Source: Bacteroidota bacterium
Lineage (GTDB): Bacteria; Bacteroidota; Bacteroidia; Bacteroidales; Tenuifilaceae
Reading direction: 5' to 3'
Length of the DNA: 64,000 nt
Assembly (NCBI GenBank): GCA_029560875.1
Contig: JAKQKB010000159.1
Span: forward strand, 1 to 64,000
Part shown: positions 17,085 through 26,554 of the stretch, in pieces
Layout of the letters: each line of letters opens with the position of its first letter
Numbering within the stretch: the first letter of the stretch is position 1
The notes under the pieces: generated by a model
The model's input: only the letters and a program-made list of their open reading frames with translations
Databases searched by the model: none
Told to the model about the DNA's origin: nothing
Position numbers and translations under genes: made by a program

Positions 17085-18200
17085 TTACAAAGCTAGTTCT
17101 ATCATTAATTCAACTACATCAACAGTTTTATCTGCCTTGGTATTGCGATTAAAATCCAAAACAATCTGGTTTCTTCCATAAATATGATAAGAAATACCAA
17201 TAATCTGCTGTATCGATTTTACTTTATCAGTCACCTTGTCAGTATTCATATAATCGTACCGACCAAATAAACTAAATTTTTTATTAAAAAACTTAATCTC
17301 TGCAAAAGTGCTATAGCCGGAAACATCGTAGGATTTTCCATTAATATCGGCAAATTCTCCAGTGTGATTTCCAATTCCCTTAAAGTATTGACCAGTAAGG
17401 GTAAAGTATCTATGTTCATAGGATAAAATTCCTGCATTCAAATTCCAAGTTGGATATAGGTCCGTATTGCCCTTACCGTGAGCGCCAGTGTATGTTAACT
17501 GGAGTCCAGTTAAAACCTCGGGTAATGGACGAATAGATAATCTCCACTGAAGAACTTTATTGTTATTTTTTTCGAGTGCATGGTAGCCGCCTCCATTATA
17601 AACACCAAATGCCAAGGAACCATACTTCCCGGGGTAAGCTTTACTTACTTGGTTTTGATAGGTTTTATTAACCATTCCTCCAAGTAATGCTGTAGTAGTA
17701 AAGCCAAAATCGGCAGAACTTACAATTGTTGTTTTATCCATAAATTGACTGCCAACCACTCTGAAAGAGTTTATCTTTTCCTCAAAATCAATCCAAGGAG
17801 TAAAAACCTCGCCAACAACGATTCTAGGGTTTGAGAATATCCAATAGTTTCCATCATCTTTAAGTTCCATATAACAATATTTCAACCGCATTTCTAAATC
17901 ACCTTCGCCGTCGCCTTCCTGGTCAACGGTCAAATCAGGTGTTATTCTACCAGAGATGTGGTTGTTGAGAGATTTTTGGAAAGTAATATAGCCGCGTTTT
18001 ACTGCAAATTCATTAAAATGGTCGTTACCTTCCATAAAATATCTATATCCTAAGAATATTTGAGTGGAAACAGAACTGCTTTCTAGAATTTTTAGAATTT
18101 TTTGGTTTTGTTGGTAAATCGAGTCCGCCAAAGTTTGTCCCGATACATTTAAGGAGCCTAGTGTTATTAGGGTTATAGCTAACGATAAATGCTTTCTCAT
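17085..18200 (-). CDS. Porin-like outer-membrane beta-barrel protein
   Basis: A 371-aa protein with signal peptide (1-22, ending SLNVSGQ), a short helical segment resembling the N-terminal coiled region of trimeric porins (YQQNQKILKILESS), and then about 16 amphipathic strands with aromatic girdles to the end. It has the features of the OprO/OprP-like (phosphate-selective porin) group: GRITPDLTVDQEGDGEGDLE, VVGEVFTPWIDFEE, YHIYGRNQIVLDFNRN. The final strand is VELMIELAL. The solute is not predictable. It is a single gene with a TATTTTTG -7 box at 18234-18241 on the minus strand. Confidence 0.72.
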   Translation of the reverse strand: MRKHLSLAITLITLGSLNVSGQTLADSIYQQNQKILKILESSSVSTQIFLGYRYFMEGNDHFNEFAVKRGYITFQKSLNNHISGRITPDLTVDQEGDGEGDLEMRLKYCYMELKDDGNYWIFSNPRIVVGEVFTPWIDFEEKINSFRVVGSQFMDKTTIVSSADFGFTTTALLGGMVNKTYQNQVSKAYPGKYGSLAFGVYNGGGYHALEKNNNKVLQWRLSIRPLPEVLTGLQLTYTGAHGKGNTDLYPTWNLNAGILSYEHRYFTLTGQYFKGIGNHTGEFADINGKSYDVSGYSTFAEIKFFNKKFSLFGRYDYMNTDKVTDKVKSIQQIIGISYHIYGRNQIVLDFNRNTKADKTVDVVELMIELAL

Positions 18201-18597
18201 TATTCCGGTTTATGTGAGGTTAAAAAATCGTTGCAAAAATATTTTTTTAAAGTTAAGTGGACGTTAAGGATTTTGATTTAATGTTAAGAAATTGTTAAGT
18301 GTTGGAAAATATAGATATTTTAGGTTGTGTTTAGGTGGTTTTTTCTGATTACAGTAATCCTTTTTGTGTGATTTTGCTATTTCGATTTATGTGTTTAGGA
18401 AGATTAGGTAGTGTTGGATGTATAATTTAGAAGCAATAACTGTTTGGTTAGGCCAAAATAAATACCTATGTGCAAGTTATACACTATCAACAATTAAATA
18501 AGTAAAATCATTCTTCAAAATAAAACGGATATAGTAAATTTGTCGGTTCATAAAACTAATCGGTTTCGCTATTTGTTATTTAATAAAAAAATCTTCT
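18201..18597. other. AT-rich intergenic region, divergent promoters
   Basis: 397 bp without a credible gene on either strand. It holds TATTTTTG (18234-18241, minus strand) for the porin-like gene and TAAATTTG (18535-18542, plus strand) for the transglycosylase, both fitting TAnnTTTG. The middle is AT-rich without repeats or stable hairpins that I can see. Confidence 0.5.
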
Positions 18598-19557
18598 ATG
18601 TCAGCAAAGGGTAAGGTTAGCGTTGTGGTTGGAGTTGCAGCCGTTTTAATGCTTGTGGTAAGCGTATTTGCTTTTTCATCGTTTAAAAATACCGACGGAG
18701 GCTCGTGCAGAAGGCAAATCCAAATTCCCGATACAGTTTTTCAGAGTTCGTATATTATTCCAATACCAATACCCGAGAAATTAACTTTTGCTGGCGAGGA
18801 TGTTCCCTTAAAGTATTTTGATGTTCGCGAGAGTTTGGATAGGGAGCTACAGGTGAACACTTTCTGGCATTCGCAAACGGTGATATTGTTGAAAAAGGCC
18901 AATCGTTTTTTTTCTGTTATTGAGCCTATTCTTAAGAAAAATGGTATCCCTGACGATTTTAAGTACTTGGCTGTAGCGGAGAGTGGTTTATCGCAGGCAG
19001 TATCACCCTCTAAGGCTGTGGGTTTTTGGCAAATACTGGAGGGAACCGCAAAGGATTATGGTTTAGAGGTTAACAGCGAGGTTGATGAGCGATACCATAT
19101 TGAGAAATCTACCGAGGTGGCTTGTAGGTATTTACTAAAGAGTTTCCAGAAGTACGGAAACTGGACAATGGCGGCAGCATCATATAATTTTGGGTCGAAT
19201 GGGATTAGCAAGCAAATGGATAGACAGGAGAACGATTCATACTACGATATGGTTTTGGGCGAAGAAACAGGCCGTTATGTTTTTCGCATTTTGGCAATTA
19301 AGGTGATATTCGAGAATCCTGAGCGTTACGGATTTTTCCTCGATAAAAGGGATTTGTATCCACCGTACCAATTTACCGAGGTAAAAGTTGATACCGCTAT
19401 TACCAGTATTGCCCAGTTTGCTCGACAATTCGACTCAAACTATAAGTTAATCAAGATGTTGAATCCTTGGTTACGGGAGAATTATCTTACAAACAAATCA
19501 CGCAAAACATACTCAATAAAAATTCCCGAGAAAGGTTTTAGAGAAACTGCTTATTAA
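18598..19557 (+). CDS. Membrane-anchored lytic transglycosylase (SLT/MltD-like)
   Basis: Cleaves the MurNAc-GlcNAc bond of peptidoglycan to give 1,6-anhydro products. The 319-aa protein has an N-terminal membrane anchor or signal (about 7-26, VSVVVGVAAVLMLVVSVFAF). The SLT domain (about 115-240) carries the catalytic Glu in AVAESGLSQ (E128), then AVGFWQILEGTAKDYGL and AAASYNFGSNGI. The C-terminal part (about 255-315) resembles a degenerate LysM-like tail (ITSIAQFARQFDSNYKLIKM, then LNPWL) as in MltD. It is followed after 50 nt by uvrA on the same strand, though a functional link is unlikely. Confidence 0.9.
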   Translation: MSAKGKVSVVVGVAAVLMLVVSVFAFSSFKNTDGGSCRRQIQIPDTVFQSSYIIPIPIPEKLTFAGEDVPLKYFDVRESLDRELQVNTFWHSQTVILLKKANRFFSVIEPILKKNGIPDDFKYLAVAESGLSQAVSPSKAVGFWQILEGTAKDYGLEVNSEVDERYHIEKSTEVACRYLLKSFQKYGNWTMAAASYNFGSNGISKQMDRQENDSYYDMVLGEETGRYVFRILAIKVIFENPERYGFFLDKRDLYPPYQFTEVKVDTAITSIAQFARQFDSNYKLIKMLNPWLRENYLTNKSRKTYSIKIPEKGFRETAY

Positions 19558-19607
19558 TTTATAGTCCGATTTTTATTTCGAACAACGAGCAACGAACAAC
19601 TGATATA

Positions 19608-22445
19608 ATGGAAATTCTAAAAGGCGAAGCCGAGGAAATTGTGGTGGAAGGTGCGAGGGTGCACAACCTAAAGAACCTTGATATAACAATTCCACGAAAT
19701 AAACTTACGGTGATAACAGGTCTTAGCGGCAGCGGTAAATCATCGCTTGCCTTCGATACCATTTACGCTGAGGGTCAGCGTAGGTATATCGAAACAATGT
19801 CGGCTTACGCCCGTCAGTTCCTTGGTTCGTTGGAGCGTCCCGATGTGGATAAGATATCGGGTTTAAGCCCTGTGATTTCCATTGAGCAGAAAACCACCAG
19901 CCATAATCCTCGTTCTACAGTTGGCACAACAACCGAGATTTACGATTTTCTCCGTTTGCTTTATGCAAGGGCATCAACTGCTTACTCACACAATACTGGC
20001 GAGGAGATGGTGCGCTATACCGACGACCAAATCATCAATCTTATTGTTGAGAATTTTAAAGGTAAGAAAACAGGTATTCTTGCGCCAGTTGTTAGGGGGC
20101 GCAAAGGTCATTATAAGGAACTATTTGAACAGTTACGTCGCAAAGGTTATTTGTATGCAAGAATAAACGGCGAGATAACCGAGATGCGCCCTGCAATGAA
20201 AGTCGACCGTTACAAAACTCATCATATTGAGTTGGTTGTTGATAAAATTGTTGTGGATGAGTCCGATAGAAAGCGGGTTTCGCAGTCGGTAAATACCGCA
20301 ATGTCACTTGGAAAGGGTATCATAATGGTGCTCGATATGGAAAGTGGTCAATCGCGCTACTACAGTCGGAACCTGATGTGTCCAACCACCGGAATTTCCT
20401 ACGATGAACCTGAACCATACTCTTTCTCTTTCAACTCACCGAAAGGGGCTTGTAATCATTGTAATGGTTTGGGTTACGTAACCGAGGTGGATATCGAAAA
20501 GATTATTCCAGACCCAAAGTTAAGTATTAAAAAAGGTGGAATTCAACCGCTTGGACCATATAAAAGTTCATTGATATTCTGGCAGATTGAGGCCATTGCA
20601 TCGAAATACGAGTTTTCCATTAACGACCCAATTGAATCGATACCCGAGGAAGCGTTGAATGTAATTCTGAATGGTTCCGAGGAGCAATTCAAGTTGAAGC
20701 ACCCGAACCTTGGGTTAACATCGAGTTACTTTTTGAGCTTCGAGGGCGTGGTTAGTTTTATACAGAACCACCAAACCAACGAAGAACTCACAGGGAAAGG
20801 GGAGAAGTGGGCTAACCAGTTTATCCGTCAGGTTACCTGTCCACATTGTAAGGGCTCAAGGCTTCGTGATGAATCGCTTTGGTTCAGGATTGATGGCAAG
20901 AGCATTGCCGATGTATCGGCTATGGATATTGAGAATCTTTGGGAGTGGCTACAAGAGCTTGATGATAGAATGGATAGGCGCAAGCGTGCCATTGCAACCG
21001 AGATTTTAAAGGAGATTCGTGAGCGTGTTCGGTTCTTGCTCGATGTTGGCTTGAGTTATCTGTCGTTAAGTCGAGGTTCTGTAACTCTTTCGGGAGGAGA
21101 GAGTCAGCGTATCCGTCTTGCTACGCAAATTGGCTCCAAACTGGTAAACGTACTCTATATTCTCGATGAACCCAGCATAGGGCTACATCAGCGCGATAAT
21201 ATCAAGTTGATTGATTCGCTCAAAAAACTTCGCGATACAGGTAACTCGGTAATTGTGGTTGAGCATGATGAGGAGATGATTCTTGCTGCCGATTATGTAG
21301 TAGATATAGGCCCAAAGGCTGGCCGACACGGCGGAAAGGTTGTTGCAAAAGGTACTCCAGATGAGTTGATGAAGACCGATACTTTAACGGCCAAATATCT
21401 GAACGGAGCTTTATCCATTGAGGTGCCAAAGGAACGAAGAAAAGGAAACGGGAAATTTTTAAAACTGATAGGTGCAAAGGGCAACAATCTTAAGAATGTA
21501 GATGCTGAGTTCCCATTGGGAATGATGATTTGCGTTACAGGTGTGTCGGGTAGCGGAAAATCAACACTAATAAACGAAACGCTACAGCCTTTGTTAAGCC
21601 GTTATGTATACAATTCCTATAAGCAACCACTCGATTTTGATAAAATTGAGGGTATCGAAAATATCGACAAGGTTGTTGAGGTTGACCAATCGCCCATTGG
21701 ACGCACTCCTCGCTCCAATCCTGCAACCTATACTGGCGTATTTACCGATATTCGGAAATTATTCGAGTTAACTCCCGATGCCAAGATTCGTGGTTACAAG
21801 GCTGGACGATTCTCTTTCAACGTAAAGGGTGGACGATGCGAAACCTGTAAGGGCGCTGGATTACAAACTATCGAAATGAATTTTCTGCCCGATGTTTACG
21901 TGAAGTGTCCCGATTGCTATGGTCGCCGCTACAACCGCGAAACATTGGAGGTTAAGTATAAGGGGAAGAATATCAGCGAGGTGCTGGATATGACCATTAA
22001 TCAGGCCGTAGAATTCTTCGAGAGTATCCCTCAAATCTTCCAGAAAGTAAAAACCTTGCAGGATGTTGGGCTCGGTTATATTACACTTGGGCAGGCGTCA
22101 ACAACATTATCTGGAGGTGAGGCGCAGCGTGTAAAACTATCAACAGAGCTGGCCAAGCGCGATACCGGTAAAACCCTTTATATTCTGGATGAACCTACAA
22201 CAGGACTTCACTTTGAGGATGTGCGTGTTCTTCTCGATGTGCTCAATAAGCTTGTCGAAAAAGGGAATACGGTGATTGTAATTGAGCACAACCTCGATGT
22301 AATAAAGGTTGCCGATTATATTATCGACTTAGGCCCCGAGGGCGGTGGTGCAGGCGGTAAAATTGTTTGTACTGGAACTCCCGAGCAGGTAATCAAAGCA
22401 AACTGTGGCTATACCTCGGAGTATTTAAGGAAGCATATGAAATGA
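19608..22445 (+). CDS. uvrA: Excinuclease ABC subunit A
   Basis: Damage-recognition ATPase of nucleotide excision repair, working with UvrB. The 945 aa cover both ABC modules. The first Walker A is GLSGSGKSS (38-46), with a signature [12 protein letters not shown] and Walker [14 protein letters not shown]. The second Walker A is GVSGSGKST, with [11 protein letters not shown] and [13 protein letters not shown]. The zinc modules are visible as CNHCNGLGY and CPHCKGSRL in the first half, and CETCKGAG ... CPDCYGRRY in the second. All landmarks are intact. No LexA-like box could be recognised upstream. Confidence 0.97.
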   Translation: MEILKGEAEEIVVEGARVHNLKNLDITIPRNKLTVITGLSGSGKSSLAFDTIYAEGQRRYIETMSAYARQFLGSLERPDVDKISGLSPVISIEQKTTSHNPRSTVGTTTEIYDFLRLLYARASTAYSHNTGEEMVRYTDDQIINLIVENFKGKKTGILAPVVRGRKGHYKELFEQLRRKGYLYARINGEITEMRPAMKVDRYKTHHIELVVDKIVVDESDRKRVSQSVNTAMSLGKGIIMVLDMESGQSRYYSRNLMCPTTGISYDEPEPYSFSFNSPKGACNHCNGLGYVTEVDIEKIIPDPKLSIKKGGIQPLGPYKSSLIFWQIEAIASKYEFSINDPIESIPEEALNVILNGSEEQFKLKHPNLGLTSSYFLSFEGVVSFIQNHQTNEELTGKGEKWANQFIRQVTCPHCKGSRLRDESLWFRIDGKSIADVSAMDIENLWEWLQELDDRMDRRKRAIATEILKEIRERVRFLLDVGLSYLSLSRGSVTLSGGESQRIRLATQIGSKLVNVLYILDEPSIGLHQRDNIKLIDSLKKLRDTGNSVIVVEHDEEMILAADYVVDIGPKAGRHGGKVVAKGTPDELMKTDTLTAKYLNGALSIEVPKERRKGNGKFLKLIGAKGNNLKNVDAEFPLGMMICVTGVSGSGKSTLINETLQPLLSRYVYNSYKQPLDFDKIEGIENIDKVVEVDQSPIGRTPRSNPATYTGVFTDIRKLFELTPDAKIRGYKAGRFSFNVKGGRCETCKGAGLQTIEMNFLPDVYVKCPDCYGRRYNRETLEVKYKGKNISEVLDMTINQAVEFFESIPQIFQKVKTLQDVGLGYITLGQASTTLSGGEAQRVKLSTELAKRDTGKTLYILDEPTTGLHFEDVRVLLDVLNKLVEKGNTVIVIEHNLDVIKVADYIIDLGPEGGGAGGKIVCTGTPEQVIKANCGYTSEYLRKHMK

Positions 22446-22786
22446 TTGTGGAAAATAATTAGTTACCAATAATTATTTAACCCCAAAGGCATACTAAGTA
22501 AAGTCACAAAGGAATTCGAAGGGAATAAATATTTGTTGTTGTTTTGTCTATATTTATTTTCAATGTTGTCTGGTAAAATCATTTGCGAGCTCTAAAGTTA
22601 TTATTCCAATAGTTTAGAATTATATTTCGCTCCTCTGGAGCTTGCTTTTGTAGGTGTTTACAATCTATAAATATAGCGCAGCTCTGCTGCTAATTAGAAG
22701 CCGCATAGCGGCAAAATATTTGTAGATAAGCCATTTGAATTTGAGAAAATAAACTACAGAGTAGCTATTTTTTTACTTCCTACTTC
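22446..22786. other. Intergenic region with palindromic repeat element
   Basis: 341 bp between uvrA and the gamma-CA-like gene with no credible gene. The left part contains Lys/Ala-codon-like junk (accccaaaggcatactaag) similar in style to a short stretch at 4420-4447. The centre carries the three-hairpin repeat listed separately. The right end is a short CT-rich direct repeat (acttcctacttcctactt). Confidence 0.5.
22620..22727. repeat. Interspersed palindromic element with three mini-hairpins
   Basis: Three hairpins, each with a 5-bp GC stem and a 3-nt loop, lie about 40 and 10 bp apart: GCTCC-TCT-GGAGC (22629-22641), GCAGC-TCT-GCTGC (22678-22690) and GCCGC-ATA-GCGGC (22700-22712). They are embedded in AT-rich spacers, with TATATTTCGC at the left end and AAAATATTTGTAGA at the right. 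This arrangement is like the short interspersed palindromic repeats commonly seen between genes in Bacteroidota. Only this copy is in the window. Confidence 0.6.
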
Positions 22787-23308
22787 CTACTTTTCCTCCT
22801 TATACCAACCCGAATAAAACAGGTAGTTCCGGGCAATTCGCTCATTCATATCGCGACTTAGTGCAGGGTCAACTTTCTTCACAAACTTAGCGGGGACGCC
22901 TGCGTATATTGTACCTGCTTCAACTTTTGTGTTTTCGAGAACCAATGCGTTTGCTGCAACAATAGCGCCTTCGCCAATCACAGAGTTATCCATAATGGTA
23001 GAACCCATTCCCAGTAACGCTCCGTTATGCACTTCAGCACCATGAACAATTACGTTGTGCCCTACGGAAACATCATCGCCCATTTTGATTGTAGTTTTCT
23101 GATATGTTGTGTGCAGAACGGCGTTATCCTGAATATTCACCCTATTTCCGATTCGGATTGAATTAACATCGCCACGGATAACTGCACCGTACCATATGCT
23201 ACAATCGTTTCCAATTTCAACATCGCCAATAATTACGGCAGTTTCCGCAATAAAACAGTTTGTCCCTATTTTGGGAGTAAATCCTCGTAGCGATTTAATA
23301 ATAGGCAT
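22787..23308 (-). CDS. Gamma-carbonic-anhydrase-family hexapeptide-repeat protein
   Basis: A 173-aa left-handed beta-helix protein of the gamma-CA/PaaY/YrdA group. Hexapeptide repeats run from about residue 15 to 140 (e.g. AVIIGDVEIGNDCSIWYGAV, then IRGDVNSIRIG). Zinc-ligand histidines are at the expected places (VLHTTY, SVGHNVIVHGAE), and the C-terminal helix has ERIARNYLFYSGWYKEE. The family includes carbonic anhydrases and proteins of unproven activity, so the enzymatic assignment is by similarity. It is transcribed alone, divergent from the 2-oxoacid oxidoreductase genes; a TATTTTTG -7 box is at 23326-23333 on the minus strand. Confidence 0.88.
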   Translation of the reverse strand: MPIIKSLRGFTPKIGTNCFIAETAVIIGDVEIGNDCSIWYGAVIRGDVNSIRIGNRVNIQDNAVLHTTYQKTTIKMGDDVSVGHNVIVHGAEVHNGALLGMGSTIMDNSVIGEGAIVAANALVLENTKVEAGTIYAGVPAKFVKKVDPALSRDMNERIARNYLFYSGWYKEEK

Positions 23309-23424
23309 AATACTCCAATTTCTGGCAAAAATAATAGGTTTTTGTCGATAATTAGCTAAAAAGCATATTTATGTAAATATGTCGTAAAATATGTTTTAAA
23401 TGGATTGCTGTGTTTAAAAATGCC

Positions 23425-23432
23425 TAATTTTG
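23425..23432 (+). promoter_or_regulatory. -7 box for the 2-oxoacid oxidoreductase operon
   Basis: TAATTTTG matches TAnnTTTG, with an ATTG about 17 bp upstream. It implies a leader of about 110 nt before the ATG at 23547. Confidence 0.4.
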
Positions 23433-23546
23433 CATCATTAAATAAAATATTTGAGTTAATTGAAATGCTGATTTTCAGTGATGTGCAAATATTTTATGTT
23501 TTGCATTACTGAAATCGGCACAACAAAAAATCTAATTTATCTTTTT

Positions 23547-25400
23547 ATGGATAAACAAAAAAGTGTCCAGGAACTGGACGATGTAGTTGTTCGATTTTCC
23601 GGTGACTCCGGAGATGGAATGCAGCTTACAGGAACACTATTTGCCGATGCATCTGCATTGTTTGGTAATGGTGTAAACACATTCCCCGATTATCCATCGG
23701 AAATTCGCGCACCACAAGGAACTGTTGGTGGAGTGTCTGGTTTTCAGGTACATCTAGGTAGCCAAAAGGTTAATACTCCTGGCGATTTTTGTGATGTGCT
23801 TGTAGCAATGAATCCTGCCGCTCTTAAAGCGAATGTTAAGTGGGTTAAAAAAGGTGGGATGATTATTGCCGATGTCGACCAGTTCAATGAGAAGGGTTAT
23901 CAGCGTGCTGGTTACAAAACTCTTGATGCTGTTACCGAGTTAAACCTTCAGGATTATAAAGTAATTTACGCTCCAATCACAACCTTAACAAAGGAAAGTT
24001 TAAAGGATAGTGGTTTGGATAATAAGAGCATTGTTCGTAGTAAGAATATGTTCTCGCTTGGTATGGTTTATTACATTTTCGACCGTCCATTAAACTTCAC
24101 TGAGAAATACTACGAGATTAAGTTTAAAAAGAAACCAGAGATTGTTGAGGCCAATAAAAAGGTTTTACGTGATGGATTCAACTACGCAGCCAATATTCAG
24201 GCTATTCCGAATACTTACTCCATCAAACCTGCTACAACACTTGCAAAAGGTAAGTATAGAACAATAAACGGTAATACCGCAACTGCATGGGGACTTATTG
24301 CAGCAGCGGAAAAGGCTAATCTTCCATTATTCTGCGGTTCATACCCAATTACCCCTGCTACCGATGTTTTAATAGAACTTGCTAAACGTAAGGATTTAGG
24401 CGTTAAAACATTGCAGGCTGAGGACGAAATTGCCGGTATTTGTACCACTATTGGTGCTGCTTATGCCGGAAACTTTGCAGTAACATCAACATCGGGACCT
24501 GGTCTATCACTAAAAGCAGAGGCTTTAGGTTTAGCTGTAATGACCGAACTACCTATGGTAATTGTTAACGTGCAACGTGGAGGCCCTTCAACTGGTTTGC
24601 CAACTAAAACTGAACAATCAGATTTAAATCAAGCTTTATATGGACGTAATGGCGAGGCTCCAATGGTGATTATTGCTGCTAGCACTCCAAGTAACTGCTT
24701 CGATTTTGCATTTCAGGCAGGGAAGATTGCCATGGAGCATATGACCCCTGTAATCCTTCTTACCGACGGTTTTATTGCAAATGGTTCTGAGCCTTGGCGT
24801 ATCCCAAGCATGAAGGATTACCCTGCAATTAATCCTCCAATTGTTCCAGAAGGAACTGAGAACTTTATGCCTTATGCGCGCGACGAGAAGCGTTTGGCTC
24901 GTGGTTGGGCCTTCCCTGGTAAAAAAGGTATTGCTCACCGTGTAGGTGGTTTGGAGAAGGATTTCATTAAAGGTTCTGTATCTCACGACCCAATGAACCA
25001 CCAACGTATGACTGATATCCGTGCTGCAAAGGTAAAACGCGTTGAGGAGTTTATTCCAGAACAAGAGGTTTTTGGCGATAAGGAGGGCGATTTGCTTGTA
25101 ATTGGCTGGGGTGGAACTCACGGACATCTTCTAACTGCTGTACAGGAAATGCGCGCTGCCGGTAAGAGTGTTTCATTGTGTCAGTTTAACTATATCAACC
25201 CACTTCCAAAAAATACCAGCGAAGTATTCAAACGTTACAAGAAATTGGTTGTTTGCGAGTTGAACATGGGGCAGTTTGCCAACTATTTACGTACGAACTT
25301 CCAGGAGTTCAATTATATACAGTTCAATAAGGTTCAAGGTCTTCCTTTCACTGTGGTTGAATTGGTTGATAAGTTTAACAATATTTTGGAGGGCAAATAG
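23547..25400 (+). CDS. korA: 2-oxoacid:ferredoxin oxidoreductase, fused gamma-alpha subunit
   Basis: Catalytic subunit of the CoA-dependent oxidative decarboxylation of 2-oxoglutarate (or a related 2-oxoacid) that reduces ferredoxin. The gamma domain comes first (VVVRFSGDSGDGMQLTG, about residues 14-200). The pyrimidine-binding alpha domain follows (about 220-610), with GSYPITPATDVLIELAK, TSTSGPGLSLKAEALG and VNVQRGGPSTGLPTKTEQSD. The ATG at 23547 (MDKQKSVQEL) is preferred over an upstream in-frame ATG at 23478, because the added 23 residues are unlike the family. The result is 617 aa. The beta subunit follows after 2 nt; no separate ferredoxin-like delta subunit is encoded. The 2-oxoglutarate preference is inferred from subunit layout. 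Confidence 0.9.
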   Translation: MDKQKSVQELDDVVVRFSGDSGDGMQLTGTLFADASALFGNGVNTFPDYPSEIRAPQGTVGGVSGFQVHLGSQKVNTPGDFCDVLVAMNPAALKANVKWVKKGGMIIADVDQFNEKGYQRAGYKTLDAVTELNLQDYKVIYAPITTLTKESLKDSGLDNKSIVRSKNMFSLGMVYYIFDRPLNFTEKYYEIKFKKKPEIVEANKKVLRDGFNYAANIQAIPNTYSIKPATTLAKGKYRTINGNTATAWGLIAAAEKANLPLFCGSYPITPATDVLIELAKRKDLGVKTLQAEDEIAGICTTIGAAYAGNFAVTSTSGPGLSLKAEALGLAVMTELPMVIVNVQRGGPSTGLPTKTEQSDLNQALYGRNGEAPMVIIAASTPSNCFDFAFQAGKIAMEHMTPVILLTDGFIANGSEPWRIPSMKDYPAINPPIVPEGTENFMPYARDEKRLARGWAFPGKKGIAHRVGGLEKDFIKGSVSHDPMNHQRMTDIRAAKVKRVEEFIPEQEVFGDKEGDLLVIGWGGTHGHLLTAVQEMRAAGKSVSLCQFNYINPLPKNTSEVFKRYKKLVVCELNMGQFANYLRTNFQEFNYIQFNKVQGLPFTVVELVDKFNNILEGK

Positions 25401-25402
25401 TC

Positions 25403-26431
25403 ATGGAAGAAAAATACTTACAATATAGCCAGCAAGATTTTAAGAGCGACCAGGAAGTACGCTGGTGTCCCGGTTGCGGTGACCACGCAATTTTGAGTGC
25501 TGTTCAAAAAGGCTTGCCTGAGGTTTCCAAAGTTTTAAAGTATAACCTTGAGCGTTATGTTTTTGTATCGGGTATTGGATGCTCGAGCCGTTTCCCTTAC
25601 TATGTTGATACCTTTGGGTTCCATGGTATTCATGGTCGTGCTTCGGCCATTGCAACAGGGGTTAAGGTTGCAAATCCAACCCTTAGTGTGTGGCAAATCA
25701 CTGGCGATGGCGATGCGTTGGCAATTGGTGGTAACCACTTTATTCATGCTGTACGTCGTAACATCGATATCAACATACTACTTTTTAACAACCAAATTTA
25801 TGGTTTAACAAAAGGACAGTATTCACCAACATCGCCACTAGGTAAGATTACAAAAACTTCTCCTTTCGGAACAGTAGAGCATCCTTTCCGTCCAGGTGAA
25901 CTAGTAATTGGCGCGCAAGGTAAATTCTTTGCCCGCTCACTCGATGTGGATGTTAAGCTAACCACCGAGGTTATGCTTGAGGCTGCTAAGCACGATGGAA
26001 CATCGGTTGTTGAGATTCTTCAGAACTGCGTTATTTTCAACGATAACGCTTACGATTTCCTGACCGACAGAGAGTATCGCGAGGATAGAGTTATTACTCT
26101 TCGTCATGGCGAAAAGATGGTTTTTGGTAAAAACCGCGATAAAGGTTTAATCCTAAGCGGTCTTAGTTTAAAGGTTGTTACCATTGGACAAGGCGGATTT
26201 AGCATGGACGATATCCTTGTTCACGATGCATTCAATCCAAACCCTGGAGTTCACATGATGCTTGCAAACATGGAGTATCCCGAGTATCCTGTTGCTATGG
26301 GCGTTATTCGTAATGTAAAGGATACTACTTACGACGATAATGTTCGCGACCAAGTGCTTGAGGTAATGAAGGATGCAAAAATTAAAAGCGTTGATGACCT
26401 GCTCAATAGCGGTGAAACCTGGGATGTTTAA
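25403..26431 (+). CDS. korB: 2-oxoacid:ferredoxin oxidoreductase beta subunit
   Basis: Thiamine-diphosphate-binding beta subunit, 342 aa. The iron-sulfur/TPP entry motif VRWCPGCGDHAILSAVQ (about 20-36) has the CxxC pair, a further Cys is in GIGCSSRFPYY, and the TPP motif GDGDALAIGGNHFIHA continues into NNQIYGLTKGQYSPTS. It starts 2 nt after korA, so the two are translationally coupled. A terminator hairpin follows. Together they form a two-subunit KorAB that supplies reduced ferredoxin or runs reductively in anaerobes. Confidence 0.93.
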   Translation: MEEKYLQYSQQDFKSDQEVRWCPGCGDHAILSAVQKGLPEVSKVLKYNLERYVFVSGIGCSSRFPYYVDTFGFHGIHGRASAIATGVKVANPTLSVWQITGDGDALAIGGNHFIHAVRRNIDINILLFNNQIYGLTKGQYSPTSPLGKITKTSPFGTVEHPFRPGELVIGAQGKFFARSLDVDVKLTTEVMLEAAKHDGTSVVEILQNCVIFNDNAYDFLTDREYREDRVITLRHGEKMVFGKNRDKGLILSGLSLKVVTIGQGGFSMDDILVHDAFNPNPGVHMMLANMEYPEYPVAMGVIRNVKDTTYDDNVRDQVLEVMKDAKIKSVDDLLNSGETWDV

Positions 26432-26453
26432 TTAAGTATCGCAATATATTTTG

Positions 26454-26485
26454 AAGGGGAGTTTTTACTCCCCTTTATTATTTTT
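26454..26485 (+). terminator. Intrinsic terminator after korAB
   Basis: AAGGGGAGT (26454-26462) and ACTCCCCTT (26467-26475) form a 9-bp stem with a TTTT loop followed by TATTATTTTTG, 22 nt after the korB stop. Confidence 0.88.
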
Positions 26486-26554
26486 GTTACTCAGAAATAT
26501 GAACCAAAACTTTTAACATTTTTCCATAAATTAGCAAAAGTTAAAAATACAAAT

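Noticed and set aside
23478..23546. N-terminal extension of the KorA subunit
   Set aside because: The added 23 residues do not resemble the family and would place the start too close to the -7 box; MDKQKSVQEL at 23547 fits better.
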